NCBI GenBank assembly: GCA_017743585.1
Contig: JAGHYP010000069.1
Span: 1-11,048, forward strand
Direction of reading: 5' to 3'
From: Chloroflexota bacterium
GTDB lineage: Bacteria; Chloroflexota; Anaerolineae; Aggregatilineales; UBA2796
DNA: 11,048 nt
Both the position numbers and the translations under genes were made by a program. This document shows, one piece after another, positions 6,316-11,048 of the stretch (the first letter of the stretch is position 1; each line of letters begins with the position of its first letter). Under the pieces are notes generated by a model. The model was given only the letters and a program-made list of their open reading frames with translations. It did not search any database and had not been told where the DNA came from.

Positions 6316-6918
6316 TCACTCCGTACGGCGCCGCATCCAGAACGGTTGCACTTCCTCGATAGGGACGCCGCGCACACGAGCGACCTCCTCAACGCTTTTG
6401 AGCTGCTGCAACGCTTTAAGCGTCGCCATTGCCACGTTGAGCAGATTGCTGCTGCCCTGCGATTTGCTCAAGACGTCGCGCACGCCAGCTGCTTCTAGCA
6501 CGGCGCGCACGCTGCCGCCGGCGATCACGCCTGTGCCCGGTGACGCAGGGCGTAACATGACCATTGCGCCGCCATGCCGCGCCACAACTTGATGCGGAAT
6601 GGTTGTCTCTGCCAGCTCGATCTTGACCATGCGCTTGCGCGCTCGCTCGCTGGCTTTGCGAATGGCATCCGGCACGCTGCGTGCCTTGCCAACGCCTAGC
6701 CCAACGTGCCCGTTTTTATCGCCGGCGACCACCACAGCGCGAAATGCAAAGCGCCGCCCGCCTTTCACCACCTTAGCGACGCGGCTGATATCCACTGTGC
6801 GCTCGCTCAGTTCCTCGCGCTCTTCTTCGCGCTCGCGGCGCTCGCGGCGCAAACGGCGCTCAACTCCGCTGCGCCCTGCATCCGAAATGCGCTCGTTTCG
6901 CTCACCTTTGTTCGTCAT
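6316..6918 (-). CDS. rpsE: 30S ribosomal protein S5 (uS5) with charged N-terminal extension
   Basis: S5 lies near the mRNA entry path of the small subunit and helps maintain decoding accuracy. The 200-residue product has the S5 N-terminal domain from about residue 43 (RVAKVVKGGRRFAF, GDKNGHVGLGVGKA) and the C-terminal domain (PGTGVIAGGSVRAVLEAAGVRDVLSKSQGS split by short variable stretches). E. coli S5 is 167 residues. The difference is largely an N-terminal extension, in which 18 of residues 20-40 are Arg or Glu, likely a charged helix. It is encoded partly by a 9-nt tandem repeat (6831-6848). The ATG directly follows the rplR TAG with no gap, and GGAG lies 6 nt upstream, so coupling is likely. 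Confidence 0.96.
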   Translation of the reverse strand: MTNKGERNERISDAGRSGVERRLRRERREREEEREELSERTVDISRVAKVVKGGRRFAFRAVVVAGDKNGHVGLGVGKARSVPDAIRKASERARKRMVKIELAETTIPHQVVARHGGAMVMLRPASPGTGVIAGGSVRAVLEAAGVRDVLSKSQGSSNLLNVAMATLKALQQLKSVEEVARVRGVPIEEVQPFWMRRRTE

Positions 6919-7287
6919 CTAGAACTCCAAACCTGCCTCACGTGCCGCATCAGCGAGCGCCTTCACGCGCCCATGATACTTGTTGCCGCCGCGGTCAAAC
7001 ACGACTCGCTGGATGCCCGCTTTCTTGGCGCGCTCTGCGACCACGCGCCCGACAATTTGCGCCTCTTCGGTCTTTTTCTTGCCCCCCAGCAGCTTGCGCA
7101 CCTCCCTGTCAATGGTCGAGGCAGAGGTGAGCGTGTGTCCGATTGTATCGTCAATGACCTGAGCGTAGATATGCTCAAGGCTGCGGTAGACGACCAAGCG
7201 CGGACGCTCTGGCGTGCCTTTGACCTTTTTGCGCACACGCATGTGGCGGCGCAAGCGCGCCTCGCGTTTCTTTTTCGCTTTATCCAT
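6919..7287 (-). CDS. rplR: 50S ribosomal protein L18 (uL18)
   Basis: L18, together with L5, binds 5S rRNA and attaches it to the central protuberance. The 122-residue product has a basic N-terminal tail (KAKKKREARLRRHMRVRKKVKG) followed by the core TPERPRLVVYRSLEHIYAQVIDD, a middle helix with RVVAERAKKAGI, and the C-terminal signature VVFDRGGNKYHGRVKALADAAREAGL. Length matches the family. The stop of rplF and the SD overlap in TAGGAG, 2 nt from the ATG at 7287, and the gap to rplF is only 5 nt. The rpsE ATG directly follows its own stop. Confidence 0.97.
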   Translation of the reverse strand: MDKAKKKREARLRRHMRVRKKVKGTPERPRLVVYRSLEHIYAQVIDDTIGHTLTSASTIDREVRKLLGGKKKTEEAQIVGRVVAERAKKAGIQRVVFDRGGNKYHGRVKALADAAREAGLEF

Positions 7288-7292
7288 AGCTC

Positions 7293-7841
7293 CTACTTCT
7301 TCTTGCCCGCTTTGCCTGCCTTGCGGCGAATCACCTCGTCTTTATAGCGAATGCCTTTGCCGTGATACGGCTCGGGCGGGCGCAGCGCACGGATATTGGC
7401 TGCCACTTGCCCGACTAGCTGCTTATCAATGCCATCGACGTGGAAGACTACACCGCGCTCTTCCACTGTGAAGGTGATACCCTCTGGCGGCGCCACTTCG
7501 ATCGGATGTGAGTAGCCGACGTAAACCACTAGATTCTTGCCCTTCATCTCGACGCGATAGCCTGTCCCCTCTACCTGCAAGGTGCGGCGATAGCCTGTGG
7601 TGACGCCTATCACCATGTTGTTCACCAGGGCGCGCGTCAAGCCGTGCAGGGCGCGCGATTGCCGCTCATCATCTGAGCGCTCGACGATCAGCTTGCCATC
7701 TTCCTTCCTCACCTTGATGGCCGGGTGCACCTGCATGGAAAGCTGCCCCTTCGGCCCTTTCACGGTCAGGCGGTTATCCGCCTCCAGCGTCACTTCCACC
7801 TTAGGCGGAATGATGACTGGCTGCTTGCCGATGCGTGACAT
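7293..7841 (-). CDS. rplF: 50S ribosomal protein L6 (uL6)
   Basis: L6 binds 23S rRNA near the sarcin-ricin loop and the factor-binding site. The 182-residue product starts MSRIGKQPVIIPP and shows the two repeated alpha/beta domains. The first contains VKGPKGQLSM and the helix RALHGLTRALVNNMVIGVT; the second contains LQVEGTGYRVEMKGKNLV, the YSHPIEV turn, and VDGIDKQLVGQVAANIRALR. It ends with the L6 signature PEPYHGKGIRYKDEVIRRKAGKAGKK. The gap to rpsH is 30 nt, and GAGGT lies shortly before the ATG. Length is normal for bacteria. Confidence 0.98.
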   Translation of the reverse strand: MSRIGKQPVIIPPKVEVTLEADNRLTVKGPKGQLSMQVHPAIKVRKEDGKLIVERSDDERQSRALHGLTRALVNNMVIGVTTGYRRTLQVEGTGYRVEMKGKNLVVYVGYSHPIEVAPPEGITFTVEERGVVFHVDGIDKQLVGQVAANIRALRPPEPYHGKGIRYKDEVIRRKAGKAGKKK

Positions 7842-7871
7842 CGTGACCTCATCCTTCTTGCGCGCGCGGGA

Positions 7872-8273
7872 CTACCACACCACGCCGATGATTTCGCCGC
7901 CCAAGCCGCGGCGGCGCGCTTCGTCGCCCGTCATCAAGCCTTGCGGCGTGGTCATGATGGCGATGCCCATGCCGCTCAGCACCCAGGGGATCTCTCGCCT
8001 GCCGACGTACACGCGGCGGCTGGGGCGGCTGACTCGTGCGATGTGCGTGATGGCAGGGCGGCGCTCGCGGCGCTTGCCATAATACTTCAACGTGATGGTC
8101 AGCTCAGGCTTGGCGCCCTCGCTCACTTGATATCCCTCAATGTAGCCCTGCTTGAGCAGAATCTCGGCAATGCCAACCTTCAGCTTGGAAGCAGGCATGG
8201 CGACCGTCGCTGCGCCCGCTTGCAACGCGTTGCGAATGCGCGTGAACATATCGCCAATGGGATCGGAAACCAT
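7872..8273 (-). CDS. rpsH: 30S ribosomal protein S8 (uS8)
   Basis: S8 binds the central domain of 16S rRNA early in small-subunit assembly; in E. coli it also represses spc operon translation. The 133-residue product shows DPIGDMFTRIRNALQ at the start, MPASKLKVGIAEILLKQGYI, and the conserved C-terminal RNA-binding part: RVYVGRREIPWVLSGMGIAIMTT, then GLMTGDEARRRGLGGEIIGVVW. Length is typical. A good SD (AAGAGGAG, 5-nt spacer) precedes the ATG, and the gap to rpsN is 18 nt. I could not identify an S8 operator around rplE by eye. Confidence 0.98.
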   Translation of the reverse strand: MVSDPIGDMFTRIRNALQAGAATVAMPASKLKVGIAEILLKQGYIEGYQVSEGAKPELTITLKYYGKRRERRPAITHIARVSRPSRRVYVGRREIPWVLSGMGIAIMTTPQGLMTGDEARRRGLGGEIIGVVW

Positions 8274-8291
8274 ACAGACTCCTCTTGCCGC

Positions 8292-8498
8292 CTACCAGCT
8301 CGCCTTGACCACGCCAGGAATTTCGCCCCGCAAAGCAAGCTTGCGGAAGCAAATGCGGCACAAGCCGAAGCGGCGAATGTAGCCACGTGGGCGCCCGCAA
8401 ATCTTGCCCGAGCTCGGATCGACGTACTGGCAGCGATTCCGGACGCGCACTTTGTACTTGCGGCGCTTCTCGCGCGCTGTCACTGATCGTTTTGCCAT
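8292..8498 (-). CDS. rpsN: 30S ribosomal protein S14, zinc type, with insertion in the first Cys pair (uS14)
   Basis: S14 sits in the head of the small subunit next to S3 and S10. The 68-residue product is close in size to zinc-type S14 (about 61). It has a basic N-terminus, then RNRC23, C34-GRPRGYIRRFGL-C47-RI-C50, and the usual ending FRKLALRGEIPGVVKASW. In the zinc form the first two cysteines are normally two residues apart (C-x2-C). Here ten residues separate C23 and C34, a net in-frame insertion of eight residues (around QYVDPSSGKI), while the second pair keeps C-x2-C. All four ligands remain, so zinc binding is plausible with a longer loop. The gap to rplE is 13 nt, with the SD (GAGGAG) overlapping its stop. 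Confidence 0.96.
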   Translation of the reverse strand: MAKRSVTAREKRRKYKVRVRNRCQYVDPSSGKICGRPRGYIRRFGLCRICFRKLALRGEIPGVVKASW

Positions 8499-8511
8499 GT
8501 TCTGACGCTCC

Positions 8512-9051
8512 TCAGTTCTCTCGGAACGGCATCCCCAGCAGCTTCAGCAAGCGACGACCTTCTTCATCGGTCTTGGCAGTGGTCACAATGCTGATCTCCA
8601 TGCCGCGCACCTTGTCGATCTTATCGTACTCGATCTCAGGGAAGATCAGCTGCTCGCGCAGGCCAAGCGTATAGTTGCCGCGACCGTCGAAAGCATCGCT
8701 ACTGACGCCGCGAAAATCACGGGTGCGCGGCAACGCGATATTGATTAGACGATCCAAGAACGACCACATGCGCTCGTTGCGCAAAGTCACTTTGACGCCA
8801 ATGGGGCGCCCTTCGCGCAGCTTGAAAGCGGCGATGGATTTCTTGGCGCGGGTGATGACAGGCTTCTGCCCTGTGATCTTGGTCAGATCTTCCACGGCGC
8901 TATCCAGCGCTTTGGCGTTCTCCAGCGCCTCGCCAACGCCGATGTTGAGAACCACTTTCACAATGCGTGGCACTTGCATCACGCTGCGGTAGCGGAACTC
9001 TTTCATCAGCTCCGGCACGACCGTGTCGCGATAGTATTGCTTGAGGCGCAT
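8512..9051 (-). CDS. rplE: 50S ribosomal protein L5 (uL5)
   Basis: L5 binds 5S rRNA, contacts the P-site tRNA and forms the B1b bridge to the small subunit. The 179-residue product has the family features: MRLKQYYRDTVVPELMKEF, PRIVKVVLNIGVGEA, DLTKITGQKPVITRAKKSI within a conserved helix-strand region, FKLREGRPIGVKVTLR, MWSFLDRLINIALPRTRDFRG (split by codons 113-133), and the C-terminal IFPEIEYDKID with GMEISIVTTAKTDEEGRRLL. Length equals the E. coli protein (179). The start overlaps the rplX stop by one base (TGATG), with AGGA 9 nt upstream. The rpsN SD lies on its own stop codon. Confidence 0.98.
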   Translation of the reverse strand: MRLKQYYRDTVVPELMKEFRYRSVMQVPRIVKVVLNIGVGEALENAKALDSAVEDLTKITGQKPVITRAKKSIAAFKLREGRPIGVKVTLRNERMWSFLDRLINIALPRTRDFRGVSSDAFDGRGNYTLGLREQLIFPEIEYDKIDKVRGMEISIVTTAKTDEEGRRLLKLLGMPFREN

Positions 9052-9371
9052 CAGTCAATATCCTGCCCGCACTTTTTGCAAACGCGTACTTTCTTGCCTT
9101 CTTCATTGATGCGGAAGCCGACGCGCGTGCGTTTATCGCAAGACTTGCAGACCAACATCACGTTCGAGATGTGAATCGGCGCCTCGAACTGAATGATGCC
9201 GTGCTGTACGCCGCTGCGCGTCTGGCGCCGCTTCTGATGCTTCTTGACGATGTTCACCTTCTCGACCACAACGCGGTCGCGCTTGGGAAACACAGCAAGC
9301 ACCTCGCCGCGTTGCCCGATATCTTTGCCAGCGATCACCTCGACTGTATCGCCCTTCTTAATGCGTTGCAT
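9051..9371 (-). CDS. rplX: 50S ribosomal protein L24 with C-terminal zinc ribbon (uL24)
   Basis: L24 initiates large-subunit assembly at the 5' domain of 23S rRNA. The 106-residue product has the KOW-type core MQRIKKGDTVEVIAGKD and GQRGEVLAVFPKRDRVVVE, then the conserved VNIVKKHQK and the EAPIHISNVMLV segment. Its C-terminal part carries two Cys pairs, C75-x2-C78 and C98-x2-C101, forming a probable zinc ribbon, as in many non-enteric L24 proteins. I choose the ATG at 9371: AGGTG lies 6 nt before it. The in-frame GTG at 9380 is part of that SD and so is an unlikely start. The gap to rplN is 14 nt, and rplE overlaps the stop. Confidence 0.95.
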   Translation of the reverse strand: MQRIKKGDTVEVIAGKDIGQRGEVLAVFPKRDRVVVEKVNIVKKHQKRRQTRSGVQHGIIQFEAPIHISNVMLVCKSCDKRTRVGFRINEEGKKVRVCKKCGQDID

Positions 9372-9385
9372 GGCGTACACCTCTC

Positions 9386-9757
9386 TCAGAGCATCTCGGG
9401 CGCCAGCGCGGCGATCTTGGCGAAGCCCTTGGCGCGAACTTCGCGGGCGACCGGCCCGAAGACGCGCGTGCCGCGCGGGTTTTCGCCTTCAGGCTCAAGG
9501 ATCACTGCCGCGTTATCATCGAAGCGGATGTATGAGCCGTCATCGCGGCGATAGGGCTTGGCCACCCGCACAATGACCGCTCGCACGATCTCGCTCTTCT
9601 TGACCATGCCTTGCGGCGCCGCTTGCTTGACAGTGGCGACCACCACGTCGCCCACAGTGCCGTAGCGCCGCTTGCTGCCGCCTAGCACGCGGATGACGAG
9701 CAACTCGCGCGCGCCCGTGTTATCGGCAACTTTCAGACGAGACTCTTGTTGGATCAT
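9386..9757 (-). CDS. rplN: 50S ribosomal protein L14 (uL14)
   Basis: L14 lies at the subunit interface, forming bridges to 16S rRNA, and is the binding site of silencing factor RsfS. The 123-residue product is near-universal in sequence: MIQQESRLKVADNTGARELL, RVLGGSKRRYGTVGDVVVATV, KKSEIVRAVIVR, DGSYIRFDDNAAVIL, the PRGTRVFGPVAREVR motif, and the usual ending KIAALAPEML. Length matches the family. The ATG is only 5 nt after the rpsQ stop, and GAGG overlaps that stop, so initiation is probably coupled. The next gene, rplX, follows with an SD immediately after the stop. Confidence 0.98.
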   Translation of the reverse strand: MIQQESRLKVADNTGARELLVIRVLGGSKRRYGTVGDVVVATVKQAAPQGMVKKSEIVRAVIVRVAKPYRRDDGSYIRFDDNAAVILEPEGENPRGTRVFGPVAREVRAKGFAKIAALAPEML

Positions 9758-9762
9758 AGCCC

Positions 9763-10056
9763 TCAGGTGCCCTTATCCTCAACAGCGCTGACGGTCCCCT
9801 GTGCGGCGTTGGCTCTCTCCAGAATGCGCTCTAGCGCCCAGCGTTTCAAGCGGCTCAGCGGGCGGCTCTCGACAATCTGCACCAGGTCGCCTTCTTGCGC
9901 TTGATTCAGCTCATCATGCGCGTAGTATTTGCGCGTCCTGCGCAGCACTTTGTCGTAGAGAGGATGCCGCTTAGCGACGTCCACTTTCACCACAATTGTC
10001 TTATTCATCTTGGCGCTGGAAACGCGCCCGATCAAGCGGCGGCGCTTATTTGGCAT
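9763..10056 (-). CDS. rpsQ: 30S ribosomal protein S17 (uS17)
   Basis: S17 is a primary binder of 16S rRNA in the body of the small subunit. The 97-residue product shows the OB-fold signature LIGRVSSAKMNKTIVVKVD, then HPLYDKVLRRTRKYYAHDE, the acidic loop AQEGDLVQIVESRPLSRLKRW and a C-terminal tail. The tail (about 82-97) is longer than in E. coli S17 (84 residues) and mixed in charge. The gene overlaps the end of rpmC by 11 nt. Its SD, AAGGAGG, lies inside rpmC 9 nt before the ATG, so it is one of the best ribosome binding sites in the window. Confidence 0.97.
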   Translation of the reverse strand: MPNKRRRLIGRVSSAKMNKTIVVKVDVAKRHPLYDKVLRRTRKYYAHDELNQAQEGDLVQIVESRPLSRLKRWALERILERANAAQGTVSAVEDKGT

Positions 10057-10276
10057 TGCCCTGTTCCTCCTTGCGCACCAACTCCATAGCGAGCTCGCGC
10101 TCGCGCAGGATAGTCAGAATGCGCGCGATCTCATGGCGCTTGAAGCGAATCCGATTGGGGTCTTCAAGCGAGCCGTTGCTCCAGCTCAGGCGCAGACGGA
10201 AGAGCTCCTCGCGCGCCTTCTCGAGGCGTTCCAGCAGCTCTTTGGTCTCCAATTGGCGCAATTCACGAGCTTTCAT
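10046..10276 (-). CDS. rpmC: 50S ribosomal protein L29 (uL29)
   Basis: L29 sits next to the polypeptide exit tunnel near L23 and contributes to the docking area for targeting factors. The 76-residue product is two helices in a hairpin: MKARELRQLETKELLERLEKAREELFRLRL, a short turn with SNGSLEDPNRIR, and the conserved second helix with RHEIARILTILRERE. It is slightly longer than the usual 60-70 residues because of the tail AMELVRKEEQGNAK. The ATG overlaps the rplP stop as ATGA. GAGGTGA, inside rplP, serves as the SD. Its 3' end overlaps rpsQ. Confidence 0.96.
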   Translation of the reverse strand: MKARELRQLETKELLERLEKAREELFRLRLSWSNGSLEDPNRIRFKRHEIARILTILRERELAMELVRKEEQGNAK

Positions 10277-10713
10277 TGCGTGATCACCTCTTGACCGCTA
10301 ATCGGATCGGTTCGCTTGACAAACTTAGTTTTGATCGGCATCTTAAAGCCTGCCAAGCGCAGCGCCTCACGGGCAACTTCCTCTTCAACGCCCGCCATCT
10401 CGAATAAGATGCGCCCCGGCTTGACGACGCACACCCAATGATCAACGGCGCCCTTGCCCTTACCCATGCGCGTCTCGGCGGGCTTTGCCGTCACAGGCTT
10501 ATCGGGAAAGATACGAATCCACAGTCGGCCGCGCCGCTTGATATAGCGCACAATGGCGCGGCGCGCGGCCTCGATCTGGCGCTGCGTGATCCAAGCCGGC
10601 TCCAGCGCTTGCAAGCCAAAGTCGCCGAAGTAGACCTCAGTGCCGCGCTTCGCCCGCCCTTTCATGCGCCCGCGCATTTGCTTGCGGTATTTCACCCGCT
10701 TTGGCATCAACAT
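10273..10713 (-). CDS. rplP: 50S ribosomal protein L16 (uL16)
   Basis: L16 organises the A-site tRNA and 5S rRNA region of the large subunit. The 146-residue product begins MLMPKRVKYRKQMRGRMKG and contains GTEVYFGDFGLQALEPAWI, QIEAARRAI, the basic strand RRGRLWIRIFPDKPVTAKP, the loop ETRMGKGKGAVDHWV with the Arg that is hydroxylated in E. coli, and GRILFEMAGV. Length is close to the E. coli protein (136), with a slightly longer C-terminus. The SD AGGGGA lies 7 nt before the ATG. The 45-nt gap to rpsC carries a 10-nt tandem repeat. The stop overlaps the rpmC start. Confidence 0.98.
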   Translation of the reverse strand: MLMPKRVKYRKQMRGRMKGRAKRGTEVYFGDFGLQALEPAWITQRQIEAARRAIVRYIKRRGRLWIRIFPDKPVTAKPAETRMGKGKGAVDHWVCVVKPGRILFEMAGVEEEVAREALRLAGFKMPIKTKFVKRTDPISGQEVITQ

Positions 10714-10726
10714 AGACGTTTCCCCT

Positions 10727-10746
10727 AGCTATTCACAGCTATTCAT
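10727..10746. repeat. 10-nt tandem duplication in the rpsC-rplP spacer
   Basis: AGCTATTCAC is followed directly by AGCTATTCAT, nine of ten bases identical. It lies between the rpsC stop and the rplP SD. It is probably a small slippage duplication that lengthened this spacer to 45 nt; no function is evident. Confidence 0.6.
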
Positions 10747-10758
10747 GCAGTAGCGCGC

Positions 10759-11048
10759 CTAGTCGGCCGGCGCGGCAGCCGGCGCTGACTCTTCTTCCAG
10801 CAGCTTATCGCCTGTGTAAATCCAGACTTTGACTCCGATGCGTCCGTAGGTTGTCAAGGCTTCAGCCTCGCCGTAGTCGAGGTAGGCGCGCAAGGTGCTG
10901 CGCGGCACGCGACCTTCGCTCTGCCACTCGCGGCGCGCCATTTCCGCGCCCGCCAAGCGTCCGCTGACCATGATCTTGACGCCCTGCGCGCCTTGCCGCA
11001 TCGCTTGCTGAATGGCGCGCTTGATGGCGCGGCTGTGGCTGATGCGCT
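10759..11048 (-). CDS. rpsC: 30S ribosomal protein S3, C-terminal part (uS3; 5' end beyond window)
   Basis: S3 sits in the head of the small subunit at the mRNA entry tunnel and, with S4 and S5, unwinds structured mRNA. Only the last 95 codons are in the window; the frame runs off the right edge with no start. The visible part matches the S3 C-terminal domain: AIKRAIQQAMRQGAQGVKI, VSGRLAGAEMARREWQSEGRVP, STLRAYLDYGEAEALTTYG, and IGVKVWIYTGDKL. The protein ends in a short Glu/Ala/Pro-rich tail (EEESAPAAAPAD), a variable region in this family. It is the first visible gene of the cluster; rplV, rpsS, rplB and others would be expected upstream. Confidence 0.97.
   Translation of the reverse strand, partial: RISHSRAIKRAIQQAMRQGAQGVKIMVSGRLAGAEMARREWQSEGRVPRSTLRAYLDYGEAEALTTYGRIGVKVWIYTGDKLLEEESAPAAAPAD

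Noticed and set aside
6706..7347. Open frame of 213 codons on the plus strand
   Set aside because: It is antisense to rpsE and rplR, both certain. Its product has no family character.
8397..8432. Frameshift or sequencing error as the cause of the odd S14
   Set aside because: The extra 24 nt are a multiple of three, and both flanks keep the S14 frame and motifs. A true insertion is simpler, though reads should be checked.
7941..8486. Open frame of 181 codons on the plus strand
   Set aside because: It is antisense to rpsH and rpsN and crosses their junction, so it is a compositional shadow.

Overview
The window is bacterial, GC-rich and fully oriented on the minus strand. Reading along transcription (right to left), it holds the second part of a fused S10-spc ribosomal protein cluster: the end of rpsC, then rplP, rpmC, rpsQ, rplN, rplX, rplE, rpsN, rpsH, rplF, rplR, rpsE, rpmD, rplO, secY, adk and map. 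Below map lies a 440-bp non-coding gap, followed by one large, unrelated surface-protein gene that runs off the left edge.

The likely host is a member of Chloroflexota (inference). The evidence is a secreted VWA protein with long Thr-Pro linkers, a style abundant in that phylum, together with a zinc-type S14, a zinc-ribbon L24 and the rplO-secY-adk-map order. No 16S rRNA is present to confirm this.

Region 2742-11048 (minus) is one dense transcription unit. Genes are separated by 0-67 nt or overlap by 1-11 nt, and several Shine-Dalgarno (SD) sequences sit on the stop codon of the preceding gene, which suggests translational coupling. The products build both ribosomal subunits (S3, S17, S14, S8, S5; L16, L29, L14, L24, L5, L6, L18, L30, L15). 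SecY supplies the translocon, Adk balances adenine nucleotides, and Map removes initiator methionine. Its promoter lies off the right edge.

Region 2302-2741 holds several inverted repeats and a near-consensus sigma70-type promoter (TTGACA, 17-nt spacer, TATACA) pointing into the next gene. The usual continuation of the cluster (infA-rpmJ-rpsM-rpsK-rpsD-rpoA-rplQ) is absent here.

Region 1-2301 (minus) encodes at least 767 residues: signal peptide, VWA domain with an apparently intact metal site, three beta-rich segments joined by Thr/Pro linkers, one membrane helix and a cytoplasmic tail cut by the window edge.

The most unusual points are an 8-residue insertion inside the first zinc-ligand pair of S14, a Cys-x2-Asp/Cys-x2-Asp metal site in the adenylate kinase LID, and the replacement of the infA-rpoA part of the cluster by a VWA surface protein with its own promoter. 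I see no convincing new multi-gene system; most of the window is a conserved housekeeping operon.
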